Counted from the first letter of the stretch, positions 10,517 through 19,027 are shown. The stretch: 64,000 nt of DNA from Melaminivora sp034675505 (GCA_034675505.1 JAUCDD010000027.1:1-64000); one strand, 5' to 3'. Notes: generated by a model not told the origin, from the letters alone. Translations and numbers: made by a program.

Positions 10517-11884
10517 CTAGCGCGCCCGAGCTTCCTGCTCGTAGGCGCGCAGGGCCTGCACGCCGGTCGGGGTGAAGTCGGTGAAGACGCCGTCGATGCC
10601 CAGGCGGAAGTAGGTCAGCATCTCCTGCACCGGATCGCCCCGGTACGCGCCGGCCAGGCGCGTGGCTTCGTTGCGGAAGGTGAAGCTGTGCACCACCAGC
10701 CCGGCCTGGTGGGCGCTGGCGATGAGGCCGGTGTCCCGGAGCATGTTCACGTCCCTCAGGCCTGCGCCGGCCCTGTAGGGCACGACGGAGTGCGCCAGCA
10801 CCTGCGGCTTCCAGGGGCCGATGCCGTCGGCGTAGGTCTTGATCTCCGCCAGGCCGGCCGGCGTCAGCATGGTGGCGAAGGTGCGCGCGTCGCCGGCCAG
10901 CGTCCAGCTGTAGGGCCGCCCGCTGATGAAGGTCCACTCATCGTCGGTGATGTAGATCATCGAGCCGTCGCGGTAGTCGATGTCGTTGCCGTCGACGAGC
11001 TGCACGCCCTTGGCCTTCATGCCGGCGCTGCGCAGGTACTTCAGGCTCTCGGGGTCGAAGCTCTGGATGTAGATGGGAGCGTCCTTGCTGTTGAAGTTGT
11101 TCTTCTGCAGCAGGCGCATCACTGCGTCCTCGAACGGGTGCGTGCCCGGCGCGCCGCAGCCGTTGGCGATCGCCTGCTGGTTGTTCCAGTAGGGGTTCTT
11201 GGTCTCGGCGTACACGGCGATGGTGCGGCCCTGCTCGCGGCCCTTGGCGGCGGCGATGTCGATCACGTCCTGGGCGCTGATCAGGGGCAGCCTGCCGTTC
11301 CATTCGGTCGGGCGGTCGGCGCGGTTGTCCAGGATGGTGCCGCGCAGCCAGTCGCGCAGTTCCTGCAGCGTGAAGTCGCTGATCGACCAGTCGCCCGTAT
11401 GGTCCTCGCCATCGACCACCAGCGGCCGCAGCACGGATGCCGGATTGCCCGGCTCGATGCGGTCGCTCAGGTAGCGCGTGGGGCCGTTGGCCGGCACGGC
11501 CGGGTATTGCACCGGCACCCACACGCCCGGCGTGGTGCGCTTCCTGCGCGCCACCTCGGGGTTGGCCAGGGCCACATCGGCCACGTTGGTGCTGTCGCTG
11601 AGCCAGGCGTTGTGCCGCGCCACCAGCTGGCAGTCGCGCGTCATGTGCATGTCCAGCTCCAGCATGTCCGCGCCGGCGTCGGCCGCCTTCTCGTAGGCCA
11701 TGCGCGTTTGCTCGGGAAACAGGCCCGACAGGCCGCGGTGCGCAATCACCTGGGGACGCTTGCCGTCCAGCGTCAGGTAGCGCGGGGCGGGGTCGCTGCC
11801 GCCGCCGCAGGCGGACAGCAGGCCGCACACGCTCAGCGCGGCGGCAAGAGTGCGAAGGGGCGAAAGCAGGCGGTTGGTTTTCAT
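10517..11884 (-). CDS. glycerophosphodiester phosphodiesterase, lipoprotein
   Basis: GDPD enzymes hydrolyse glycerophosphodiesters to glycerol 3-phosphate and an alcohol, salvaging phosphate and glycerol from lipid head groups. The 455-residue protein has a lipobox (LLSAC26), then the GDPD signature VIAHRGLSGLFPEQT with His49-Arg50, followed by ADAGADMLELDMHMT with the metal-binding acidic pair. The C-terminal part has IYIQSFDPESL and the closing GIDGVFTDFT block. At this length it is closer to the periplasmic GlpQ type than to cytosolic UgpQ. It converges on metH (21-bp gap) and diverges from the ABC operon at 12161. A Pho-box-like sequence lies about 75-90 bp upstream of the start, which would suit a phosphate-scavenging enzyme. 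Confidence 0.9.
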   Translation of the reverse strand: MKTNRLLSPLRTLAAALSVCGLLSACGGGSDPAPRYLTLDGKRPQVIAHRGLSGLFPEQTRMAYEKAADAGADMLELDMHMTRDCQLVARHNAWLSDSTNVADVALANPEVARRKRTTPGVWVPVQYPAVPANGPTRYLSDRIEPGNPASVLRPLVVDGEDHTGDWSISDFTLQELRDWLRGTILDNRADRPTEWNGRLPLISAQDVIDIAAAKGREQGRTIAVYAETKNPYWNNQQAIANGCGAPGTHPFEDAVMRLLQKNNFNSKDAPIYIQSFDPESLKYLRSAGMKAKGVQLVDGNDIDYRDGSMIYITDDEWTFISGRPYSWTLAGDARTFATMLTPAGLAEIKTYADGIGPWKPQVLAHSVVPYRAGAGLRDVNMLRDTGLIASAHQAGLVVHSFTFRNEATRLAGAYRGDPVQEMLTYFRLGIDGVFTDFTPTGVQALRAYEQEARAR

Positions 11885-12160
11885 GGGCGGAAGAAGGGTT
11901 GGAACAGGATGAGGCACCACACAGCGGGTGCGTCGGGGCACGTTGTATGGCACTGGCGTGTCATGAACATGACAGCGCCAATATGCGTGCCCTGGAGCGG
12001 CCGAATTGCATCCAATTGCAACGCGCGTTGTTCCGGCGCCTGCGCGCCCTGCCTGCGGGGCCGGGCCGCCGCTCGCTATCATGGCCCGCCCGCCCCGCTG
12101 CAGGCCGCGCCCTGGCGGCCGGCGAGGGCGCATTTCCGACAAGACAGGAGACCACCCCCC
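11885..12160. other. divergent intergenic region between GDPD and ABC operon
   Basis: This 276-bp gap holds three ordered elements. A dyad at 11958-11975 reads as a Pho box on the minus strand. AATTGCA occurs twice, at 12004 and 12014. A perfect palindrome CAACGCGCGTTG lies at 12019-12030. CTATCAT at 12076-12082 is a possible -10 for the ABC operon. The operon's first gene has an AGGAG ribosome binding site. Confidence 0.5.
11958..11975 (-). promoter_or_regulatory. candidate Pho box upstream of the GDPD gene
   Basis: On the minus strand the sequence reads CTGTCAT-GTTC-ATGACAC. The first heptamer matches the PhoB half-site perfectly and the second, four bases on, matches CTGTCAC at five of seven positions. 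It lies 74-91 bp upstream of the start codon. The same bases also form the inverted repeat TGTCATG-AA-CATGACA, so a different dimeric regulator is possible. Confidence 0.4.
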
Positions 12161-13186
12161 ATGCAACGACGCCACCTCATCGCCGGCGGACTGGCTGCAG
12201 CCGCGCTGCCTTCGCTGGGCCTCGCCCAGGCGCTGGAAAAGCCCAGGCTCACCATCGCCGTCGGCGGCAAGAACCTGTTTTACTACCTGCCGCTGACGAT
12301 TGCCGAGCAGCGCGGCTACTTCAAGGACGAGGGGCTGGACGTCACCATCGTGGACTTCGCCGGCGGCTCGCGCGCGCTGCAGGCGGTGGTCGGCGGCAGT
12401 GCCGACGTGGTCTCGGGCGCGTTCGAGCACACCATCAACATGCAGCTCAAGGGCCAGCCCATGCGCGCCTTCGTGCTGCAGGGCGCGGCGCCGCAGGTGG
12501 TGCTGGGCGTCAACCCCAAGACGATGCCGAACTTCAAGTCTGTGGCGGATCTGAAAGGCAAGAAGATCGGCGTCACCGCGCCGGGCAGCTCCACCAACAT
12601 CGTGGCCAACTACGTGCTGGCCAAGGCGGGCCTCAAGCCCAGCGACGTGAGCTTCGTCGGCGTGGGCGCGGGCAACGGCGCGGTGGCGGCCATGCGCTCC
12701 GGCCAGATCGACGCCATCTCCAACCTGGATCCGGTGATCACGCTGCTGATGCGCTCGGGCGACCTGAAGATCGTCTCGGACACGCGCCGGATGGAGGAGG
12801 CCGAGCGCGTGTTCGGCGGCCCAATGCCGGCCGGCTGCCTGTACGCGCCGCAGCCCTTCCTGGACAAGCACCCGAATACCGCGCAGGCGCTGGCCAACGC
12901 CATGGTGCGCGCCGACAAGTGGATCCAGCAGGCCGGCGCGGGCGATGTCATCAAGGTCGTGCCCGAGAGCTACCTGCTGGGCGACCGCGCCGTCTATGTC
13001 GATGGCTTCCTGGCCTCGCGCCAGGCGCTGTCGCCGGACGGCAGCTTCCCGGCCAAGGGGGCGCAGACCGCGCTGCGGGCGCTCGCCAGCATCGACCCCA
13101 AGCTGGAGGCGAGCAAGGTCGACCTGAACGCCCTCTACACCAACGACTTCGTGAAGAAGGCCAACGCCCGGTACCCGCAAGGCTGA
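12161..13186 (+). CDS. ABC transporter periplasmic binding protein, taurine/nitrate/sulfonate (NMT1) type
   Basis: This 341-residue protein is the solute receptor of an importer formed with the next two genes. MQRRHLIAGGLAAAALPS resembles a Tat or Sec signal. The mature part has the family features: FYYLPLTIAEQRGYFKDEGL, DFAGGSRALQAVVGGSADVV and a SVADLKGKKIGVTAPGSSTN block ahead of the hinge. The substrate may be a sulfonate, nitrate, pyrimidine precursor or other small anion; nothing nearby decides it. The start at 12161 follows AGGAG by eight bases. The promoter region upstream has paired operator-like repeats. Confidence 0.88.
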   Translation: MQRRHLIAGGLAAAALPSLGLAQALEKPRLTIAVGGKNLFYYLPLTIAEQRGYFKDEGLDVTIVDFAGGSRALQAVVGGSADVVSGAFEHTINMQLKGQPMRAFVLQGAAPQVVLGVNPKTMPNFKSVADLKGKKIGVTAPGSSTNIVANYVLAKAGLKPSDVSFVGVGAGNGAVAAMRSGQIDAISNLDPVITLLMRSGDLKIVSDTRRMEEAERVFGGPMPAGCLYAPQPFLDKHPNTAQALANAMVRADKWIQQAGAGDVIKVVPESYLLGDRAVYVDGFLASRQALSPDGSFPAKGAQTALRALASIDPKLEASKVDLNALYTNDFVKKANARYPQG

Positions 13187-13192
13187 ACCCGC

Positions 13193-14005
13193 ATGAGCAC
13201 ACCCGCGATCGAGCTGCAGGGGGTGGCCTGCACCTTCGCCGCCAAGGACGACCCGGCGCAGCGCTATACGGCGGTCAGCGGCGTGGACCTCACCGTGGGG
13301 GCCGGCGAGTTCGTCAGCGTGGTCGGGCCCACCGGCTGCGGCAAGAGCACGCTGCTGAACGTGGCCGCCGGGCTGCTGGTGCCCTCCGAGGGCAGCGTGC
13401 GCATCTTCGGCGAGCCGCTTGCGGGCATCAACGCGCGCGCCGGCTACATGTTCCAGGCCGAGAGCCTGATGCCCTGGCGCACCGCGCTGGCCAACGTGGC
13501 CGCCGGCCTGCAGTTTCGCGGCGTGCCCGAGGCCGAGGTGCGCGCGCAGGCCGGCGACTGGCTGCGCCGCGTGGGCCTGGGCGGGTTTGGCGACCGCTAC
13601 CCGCACCAGATGAGCGGCGGCATGAGAAAGCGCGCCAGCCTGGCGCAGACCCTGGTGCTGGACCCGGACATCATCCTGATGGACGAGCCGTTCTCGGCCC
13701 TGGACATCCAGACCCGCCAGCTGATGGAAAACGAGGTGCTGGAGCTGTGGCAGCGCAAGAAGAAGGCCGTGCTGTTCATCACCCACGACCTGGACGAAGC
13801 CATCGCCATGAGCGACCGGGTGGTGGTGCTGAGCGCCGGCCCGGCCTCGCGCCCCATGGGTGAATTCGCCATCGACATCGAGCGCCCGCGCGACGTGGCC
13901 GAGGTCAAGACCCTGCCGCGTTTCCTCGCGCTGCACGCCGCCATCTGGGCCGAGCTGCGCGGCGAGGTGCTCAAGGGCTACCAGCAACAGCTGCAGCGCG
14001 CGTGA
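13193..14005 (+). CDS. ABC transporter ATP-binding protein, taurine/nitrate/sulfonate type
   Basis: This 270-residue ATPase drives the importer. Walker A is GPTGCGKST, the signature motif is MSGGMRKRASLAQ, Walker B is IILMDEPFSALD and the switch histidine is in FITHDLDEA. These are typical of the SsuB/TauB/NrtD group. It starts six bases after the binding-protein gene and is followed by the permease gene after 49 bp, so the three form an operon. Confidence 0.92.
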   Translation: MSTPAIELQGVACTFAAKDDPAQRYTAVSGVDLTVGAGEFVSVVGPTGCGKSTLLNVAAGLLVPSEGSVRIFGEPLAGINARAGYMFQAESLMPWRTALANVAAGLQFRGVPEAEVRAQAGDWLRRVGLGGFGDRYPHQMSGGMRKRASLAQTLVLDPDIILMDEPFSALDIQTRQLMENEVLELWQRKKKAVLFITHDLDEAIAMSDRVVVLSAGPASRPMGEFAIDIERPRDVAEVKTLPRFLALHAAIWAELRGEVLKGYQQQLQRA

Positions 14006-14054
14006 CGGGCAGGCCCGGGACCGCGCTGCGCGGCGCAAGGAGAGTGAAAACGCC

Positions 14055-14882
14055 ATGTGGAAATTGATCAAACCGCGCCGCGCCACGCTGGTGCTGTGGC
14101 AGCTGGCGCTGCTGGTGGCGTTGTTCGCCTTCTGGCACGCCATGACCCGCCCGGGGCTGATCCCGCCCTTCATGTTCGACAACGACCAGCAGGCGGCGTT
14201 CTTCTTCGGCGAACCGCTGAAGATATTCGGCCGCATCTGGGACTGGTTCGTGCGCGATGCCGACATCTACCGGCACCTGTGGATCACCCTGGCCGAGACG
14301 GTGCTGGCGTTTGCCATCGGCGCCGCCGGCGGCCTCGCCGGCGGGCTGTGGCTGGCGCTGGCGCCCATGGCCTCGGCCATCCTGGAGCCCTACATCAAGG
14401 CCATGAACGCCATGCCGCGCATCATCCTGGCGCCCATCTTCGCCGTGTGGTTCGGCTTGGGGATTGGCTCCAAGGTGGCGCTGGGCGTCACGCTGGTGTT
14501 CTTCATCGTGTTCTTCAACGTCTACCAGGGCGTGCGCGAAGTCAGCCCGGTGATCCTGGCCAACGCCCGCATGCTGGGCGCCAGCCAGCGCCAGCTGCTG
14601 CGCCACGTCTACCTGCCCAGCGCAACGAGCTGGGTCTTCAGCTCGCTGCACACCAGCGTGGGCCTGGCGTTCGTGGGGGCGGTGGTGGGCGAGTACCTGG
14701 GCTCCAGCCAGGGCGTGGGCTACCTCATCCTGCAGGCCGAGGGCAGCTTCGACATCAACACCGTCATGGCCGGCATCCTGGTGCTCACGGCGTTCGCGCT
14801 GGCGCTGGACGGCCTGGTGGGGCGCGTCGAGCGCCGCCTGATGCGCTGGCAGCCGCGCGCCGACGAGGGCGGCAAGCTCTGA
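14055..14882 (+). CDS. ABC transporter permease, taurine/nitrate/sulfonate type
   Basis: This 275-residue inner-membrane protein has about six helices and forms the channel of the importer. It carries the EAA loop that contacts the ATPase, ANARMLGASQRQLLRHVYLP. Helices include VLWQLALLVALFAFWHAM near the N-terminus and VLTAFALALDGLVG near the C-terminus. The ATG at 14055 follows AAGGAGAG at 14037-14044. The gene ends two bases before the convergent shikimate kinase gene. Confidence 0.9.
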   Translation: MWKLIKPRRATLVLWQLALLVALFAFWHAMTRPGLIPPFMFDNDQQAAFFFGEPLKIFGRIWDWFVRDADIYRHLWITLAETVLAFAIGAAGGLAGGLWLALAPMASAILEPYIKAMNAMPRIILAPIFAVWFGLGIGSKVALGVTLVFFIVFFNVYQGVREVSPVILANARMLGASQRQLLRHVYLPSATSWVFSSLHTSVGLAFVGAVVGEYLGSSQGVGYLILQAEGSFDINTVMAGILVLTAFALALDGLVGRVERRLMRWQPRADEGGKL

Positions 14883-14883
14883 T

Positions 14884-15429
14884 TCAGCCCTGCTGCGGCG
14901 CGGCGCCGGCCGGCGCCAGCCCCAGCTGCGCGGCCGCCATCTGGACCAGGGCCTGCACCGTGGGGCGGGGCGACTCGACGATGCAGTGCGCCACCTCGCG
15001 GTACAGCGGATCGCGCAGCTGGTACAGCTCGCGCAGGCGCGCCAGCGGGTCGGCCACCTGCAGCAGCGGGCGGTTGCTGTCGTGGCGCACGCGGCGCAGC
15101 AGATCCTCGGGCGATGCGTGCAGGTACAGCACCTGCCCGAAGCCGGCGCGCAGCGCGGCCCGGTTGGCCGGGCGCAGCACCGCGCCGCCGCCGGTGGACA
15201 GCATCATCGGCCCGCCGCTGGCCGCCAGCTCGGCCAGCAGGGCCTGCTCGCGCTCGCGGAAGCTGGCCTCCCCGCACTGCTCGAAGTACTGGCGGATGCT
15301 GCTGCCCAGCCGCTCCTCCAGCTGCTGGTCCATATCGACGAAAGGCAGGTTCAGCCGGCGCGCCAGCTGGCGCCCGACCGTGGTTTTGCCAGAGCCGGGC
15401 ATGCCGACGAGAGCGCAGCGCGTTTGCAT
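14884..15429 (-). CDS. aroK: shikimate kinase
   Basis: This 181-residue enzyme phosphorylates shikimate with ATP in the chorismate pathway. The P-loop is GMPGSGKTTV at residues 9-18. Shikimate-binding elements are FVDMDQQLEERLG, EASFREREQALLAEL and STGGGAVLRPANR. The lid region is DSNRPLLQVADPLARLRELYQLRDPLY. Length is normal. In many Proteobacteria aroK precedes aroB; here it stands alone between an ABC permease and a membrane protein. It may be the genome's only copy or a second isozyme. The gene is preceded by a purine-rich stretch at about 15444-15482. Confidence 0.9.
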   Translation of the reverse strand: MQTRCALVGMPGSGKTTVGRQLARRLNLPFVDMDQQLEERLGSSIRQYFEQCGEASFREREQALLAELAASGGPMMLSTGGGAVLRPANRAALRAGFGQVLYLHASPEDLLRRVRHDSNRPLLQVADPLARLRELYQLRDPLYREVAHCIVESPRPTVQALVQMAAAQLGLAPAGAAPQQG

Positions 15430-15554
15430 GGTGGGGGACAGGCGCAAGGAGGAGGATGAGAAGAAAGTAAGAGGGCGAAAGCCCCGGGCCAGGGCTGCCG
15501 AGTGTACGGGCCGCCTTGCGGCGCACGCTGACGCGGCTGCCGGCAATTGCTGCG

Positions 15555-15560
15555 CACAAT
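15555..15560 (+). promoter_or_regulatory. -10-like hexamer just upstream of the BrkB-family gene
   Basis: CACAAT ends six bases before the ATG at 15567, and there is no ribosome binding site, so the transcript would be leaderless or nearly so. Confidence 0.4.
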
Positions 15561-15566
15561 CGCGCC

Positions 15567-16607
15567 ATGCCCACCTTCCTGCGCTCACTCAAGGCCCGCG
15601 CCCGGCCCGTGCTCCAGCTCCTGCAGCCTTTCATCCGGGCCGTGTCGCTGTGGTCGAGTGCGGACGGCCTGCGCATGAGCGCCGCCATGTCGTTCTACGG
15701 CATGCTGAGCCTGGCGCCGCTGCTGCTGCTGCTGGTGGGCGTGCTGGGCTGGTGGGTAGACCGCTCCTACCTGGAGAGCAACCTGATCGCCCAGGTGCAG
15801 GGCGTGGCCGGCGAGCGCGTGGCCGGCGTGGTGCGCGAGGCGCTGGCCAGCGCCCAGGCGCCGGCCGAGGGGCGCTTTGCCGCCATCGCCGCCTTCGTGC
15901 TGCTGCTGTCGGGGGCCAGCGGGGTTTTCGTCGAGCTGCAGAACTCGCTGGAGCGGTTGTGGCAGGCCGGGCGCACCGGGCAGGAGCAGCAGCCCCCGTC
16001 CCGGGCGGCCTGGTGGCGCCTGGCTTCGCTGCGCCTGCGCGGGCTGGCCTACATCCTGGCGATCGGCTTCCTGCTGCTGGTGTCGCTGGTGATGTCCACG
16101 GCGATCAAGGTGCTGTCCGAATGGGCTGGCGAGTGGCTCCCGTTTGGCTCGGGGCTGGTGTCGGGGCTGATCAGCGAGGGCGTCGCCATGGCGGTGACGG
16201 TGCTGCTGTTCGTCGGCCTGATGCGCATCGGCGGCGGGCACCGGCCGCCGCTGCGCTACCTGTTCTTTGGCGCCTTCGTGGGCGCCGTGCTGTTCACCGT
16301 CGGCAAGCAGGCGCTGGCGCTGTACCTGTCCACCGCCGCCGTGGTGTCGGCCTACGGCGCCGCCGGCTCGCTGGTGGTGCTGCTGATGTGGATCTACTTC
16401 TCGTCGGCGGTGCTGCTGTTTGCCGCCAGCAGCGCGCGCGCCCTGCACGAGGCCCGCGACCCGCACGGCGCGCAGGCCCTGCAGCCCCGGCCTGCCGGCA
16501 CGGGTGCCCAGGCTGCCGCTGCCGCCCCGGCCAGCTTCGAGCAGCCCGCCGACTTCGCCCAGCTGGCCCGCATGGCCCGCCACGACCCCGGCCCGCCTGG
16601 CACCTGA
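15567..16607 (+). CDS. YihY/BrkB-family inner-membrane protein
   Basis: This 346-residue integral membrane protein belongs to the family once annotated as ribonuclease BN and now as YihY/virulence factor BrkB; its molecular function is unknown. Family features are LRMSAAMSFYGMLSLAPLLLLLVG in the first helix, a GVFVELQNSLERLW segment, and the late helices with YGAAGSLVVLLMWIYFSSAVLL. About six helices are predicted by eye. A low-complexity cytoplasmic tail rich in Ala and Pro follows residue 310. The ATG at 15567 is chosen because homology begins soon after it. The 3' side has a GC-rich region with several short inverted repeats before the convergent fpr gene. Confidence 0.87.
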   Translation: MPTFLRSLKARARPVLQLLQPFIRAVSLWSSADGLRMSAAMSFYGMLSLAPLLLLLVGVLGWWVDRSYLESNLIAQVQGVAGERVAGVVREALASAQAPAEGRFAAIAAFVLLLSGASGVFVELQNSLERLWQAGRTGQEQQPPSRAAWWRLASLRLRGLAYILAIGFLLLVSLVMSTAIKVLSEWAGEWLPFGSGLVSGLISEGVAMAVTVLLFVGLMRIGGGHRPPLRYLFFGAFVGAVLFTVGKQALALYLSTAAVVSAYGAAGSLVVLLMWIYFSSAVLLFAASSARALHEARDPHGAQALQPRPAGTGAQAAAAAPASFEQPADFAQLARMARHDPGPPGT

Positions 16608-16724
16608 GCGGGGCCGCGCCGGTCTGGCGCCTGTCCGCCGCCTGCCGGCGCCGCAGCGCCCGGCACAGCCTGCGCCGGCAGGCGCCGCGGCTTCGGCCGC
16701 GCCGCGGCGCGGCTCAGGGGGAGG

Positions 16725-17498
16725 TCACTTCTCTACAAACGCCCGCTCGATCACGAAGTCGCCCGGCCGCGTGGTGTTGCCTTCCTCGAAGTCGCGCTTT
16801 TCCAGCAGGTGCTTGAGCGTCGCCAGCATCTCCGGGCTGCCGCACAGCATGACGCGGTCCTCCAGCGGCGACAGCGGCGGCACGCACAGGTCGGCGAACA
16901 GCTTGCCGTTCTCGATCAGGTCGCCGGTGCGGCCCTGGTTGCGAAACGGCTCGCGCGTCACCGTCGGGTAGTACTTGAGCTGGCGCGACACCAGCTCGCC
17001 CAGGAACTCGTGCCTGGGCAGCTCCTGGGTGATGTAGTCGTGGTAGGCCAGCTCCTTGACCTCGCGCACGCCGTGGATGAGGATGACTTCCTCGAATTTC
17101 TCGTAGGTCTCGGGGTCGCGGATCACGCTCAGGAACGGCGCCAGGCCGGTGCCGGTGGAGATCAGGTACAGGCGCTTGGCCGGCAGCAGGTAGTCGATCA
17201 GCAGCGTGCCGGTGGGCTTCTTGCCCACGATGATGGTGTCGCCCACCTGGATGTGCTGCAGGCGCGAGGTCAGCGGGCCTTCCGGCACCTTGATCGACAG
17301 GAACTCCAGCTGCTCCTCGTAGTTGGCGCTGACGATGCTGTAGGCGCGCAAGAGCGGCTTGCCGTCCACCTTCAGGCCGATCATGGTGAAGTGGCCGTTG
17401 GAGAACCGCAGCGCCGGGTCGCGCGTGGTGGTGAAGGAAAACAGGCGGTCGGTCCAGTGGTGTACCGTCAGGACACGTTCTTCGAGGAATGCGCTCAT
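16725..17498 (-). CDS. fpr: ferredoxin/flavodoxin-NADP+ reductase
   Basis: This 257-residue flavoprotein exchanges electrons between NADPH and ferredoxin or flavodoxin. The FAD-binding motif RAYS is at 51-54 (LLRAYSIVSA), the phosphate loop includes GPLTSRL, and the NADP site shows STGTGLAPFLSVI and CGSPEMLATLK. The C-terminus ends AFVEK, typical of the bacterial subclass with a short tail. An inverted repeat fitting a LysR-type operator lies 71-89 bp upstream, and related fpr genes are known to be controlled by LysR-type regulators. Confidence 0.93.
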   Translation of the reverse strand: MSAFLEERVLTVHHWTDRLFSFTTTRDPALRFSNGHFTMIGLKVDGKPLLRAYSIVSANYEEQLEFLSIKVPEGPLTSRLQHIQVGDTIIVGKKPTGTLLIDYLLPAKRLYLISTGTGLAPFLSVIRDPETYEKFEEVILIHGVREVKELAYHDYITQELPRHEFLGELVSRQLKYYPTVTREPFRNQGRTGDLIENGKLFADLCVPPLSPLEDRVMLCGSPEMLATLKHLLEKRDFEEGNTTRPGDFVIERAFVEK

Positions 17499-17568
17499 GG
17501 GTGGGTCGGTCGGGAGTGCGGAGGAGGGCGCCGGGAAGGCCTGGCAGCGTGCGAGTGTCGCTGCTTTG

Positions 17569-17587
17569 TTATGCAGTCCAGGCATAA
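17569..17587 (-). promoter_or_regulatory. inverted repeat fitting a LysR-type T-N11-A box upstream of fpr
   Basis: TTATGC-AGTCCAG-GCATAA contains a T-N11-A motif inside six-base arms. It lies between the divergent fpr and branched-chain binding-protein genes and could serve either. Confidence 0.4.
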
Positions 17588-17705
17588 GCCAAATAGCACG
17601 GCGGCGCGAGTCCTCCGTACAAACCCTTGAATTGTGGAGCAAACCTGCGCCCCGGCTACATTTGCCAGCCTCCCGTGCTGACCTGTGACAAAGGAAATCC
17701 CTGCC

Positions 17706-18908
17706 ATGCTGCCCCGTCTGCCCCTTCTCACCCTGGCGCTTGCGGGCGCCCTGTCCGGCGGCCTGGCGCAGGCCCAGGGCTTCTACAAGATCGGCGAGAT
17801 CAACAGCTACAAGGCGCAGCCGGCCTTCCTGGAGCCCTACAGGAAGGGCATGGAGCTGGCCGTCGAACAGGTCAACGCCACCGGCGGCGTGAACGGCAGG
17901 AAGCTGCAGCTGGTGACGCGCGACGACAACGGCACGCCCGGGGACGCCGTGCGCGCGGCCGAGGAACTGATCGCGCGCGAGCATGTCGATGTGCTGATGG
18001 GCAGCTTCCTGTCGCACGTCGGCCTGGCGTTGACCGATTTCGCGCAGCAGAAAAAGCGCTTCTTCCTGGCCGCCGAGCCGCTCACCGACAAGATCGTCTG
18101 GAGCGACGGCAACCGCTACACCTTCCGCCTGCGCCCGTCCACCTACATGCAGGTGGCGATGCTGGTGCCCGAGGCGGTCAAGATGAACAGGAAGCGCTGG
18201 GCCATCGTCTATCCCAACTATGAATACGGCCAGTCGGCCGTGGCCACCTTCAAGCAGCTGATGAGCGCGGCGCAGCCGGGCGTGGAGTTCGTCGCCGAGC
18301 AGGCCGCGCCCCTGGGCAAGGTGGACGCGGGCAGCGTGGTGCAGGCGCTGCAGGACGCCAAGCCCGATGCGATCTTCAACGTGCTGTTCGCCGCCGACCT
18401 GGCCAAGTTCGTGCGCGAGGGCAACACGCGCGGCCTGTTCGAGGGCCGCGGCGTGGTGAGCCTGCTGTCGGGCGAGCCCGAGTACCTGGACACCCTGAAG
18501 GCCGAGACGCCGCAGGGCTGGGTGGTCACCGGCTACCCCTGGTACTCCATCCACACGCCCGAGCACGACGCCTTCCTGCAGGCCTACCAAAAGCGCTTCA
18601 AGGACTACCCGCGCGCCGGCTCGGTGGTGGGCTACAACGCCATCCAGTCGGTGGCGGCGGGCCTGAAAAAAGCCGGCTCGGCCGACACCGAGAAGCTGAT
18701 CGCCGCCTTCCGCGGCCTGCAGGTGCGCACGCCGTTCGGCCCCATCACCTACCGTGCCCAGGACCACCAGTCCACCATGGGCGCCTACGTCGGCAAGACC
18801 GGCCTCTACGGCGGCAAGGGCGTGATGGTGGACTTCCAGTACCTGGACGGCGCCAGGTTCCAGCCCACCGATGCCGAGGTGGCGCGGCTGCGCCCGGCGG
18901 CGCCCTGA
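17706..18908 (+). CDS. branched-chain amino-acid-type ABC transporter binding protein
   Basis: This 400-residue periplasmic receptor of the LivJ/amide-binding group has a signal peptide ending LAQAQ at about residue 24. Type I binding-protein features are FYKIGEINSYKAQPAFLEPYRKG near the N-terminus, GGVNGRKLQLVTRDDNGTPGDAVRAAEELI, VDVLMGSFLS and YPNYEYGQSAVATFKQL. The ligand could be an amino acid, urea or an aromatic acid. The ATG at 17706 follows AAGGAAA by seven bases; an in-frame GTG at 17685 is a weaker start. The fused permease and ATPase genes follow after a 119-bp gap that contains a dispersed repeat copy. Confidence 0.9.
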   Translation: MLPRLPLLTLALAGALSGGLAQAQGFYKIGEINSYKAQPAFLEPYRKGMELAVEQVNATGGVNGRKLQLVTRDDNGTPGDAVRAAEELIAREHVDVLMGSFLSHVGLALTDFAQQKKRFFLAAEPLTDKIVWSDGNRYTFRLRPSTYMQVAMLVPEAVKMNRKRWAIVYPNYEYGQSAVATFKQLMSAAQPGVEFVAEQAAPLGKVDAGSVVQALQDAKPDAIFNVLFAADLAKFVREGNTRGLFEGRGVVSLLSGEPEYLDTLKAETPQGWVVTGYPWYSIHTPEHDAFLQAYQKRFKDYPRAGSVVGYNAIQSVAAGLKKAGSADTEKLIAAFRGLQVRTPFGPITYRAQDHQSTMGAYVGKTGLYGGKGVMVDFQYLDGARFQPTDAEVARLRPAAP

Positions 18909-18938
18909 CGGCGCAGTGCCCCCCGGCTGTGTTGGATA

Positions 18939-19014
18939 CTATGAAAAACATAGCAAACTCCCGTTGATTGGCGCCGGCATGCAGCTGATTTGCCGTAAAA
19001 CGGGCGAAAACCGG
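18939..19014 (+). repeat. dispersed repeat copy
   Basis: The core CTATGAAAAACATAG (18939-18953) is followed by CAAACTCCCGTTGATTGGCG, CCGGCATGCAG and TTTGCCGTAAAACGG. It shares the block order CTAT, AGCAA, ATTGGCGCCGGCA, TTGCCG and AAAACGG with the copy inside mtnN. It fills the gap between the binding-protein and permease genes of the branched-chain importer. Confidence 0.65.
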
Positions 19015-19027
19015 CGAATTTGAGCCC

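Noticed and set aside
11885..14266. The GDPD frame staying open far upstream, antisense to the ABC operon
   Set aside because: A clear lipoprotein signal starts at 11884, and the ABC genes on the other strand have perfect motifs.
16608..16724. Terminator between the BrkB-family gene and fpr
   Set aside because: Several inverted repeats of C and G are visible but none is followed by T in either direction.
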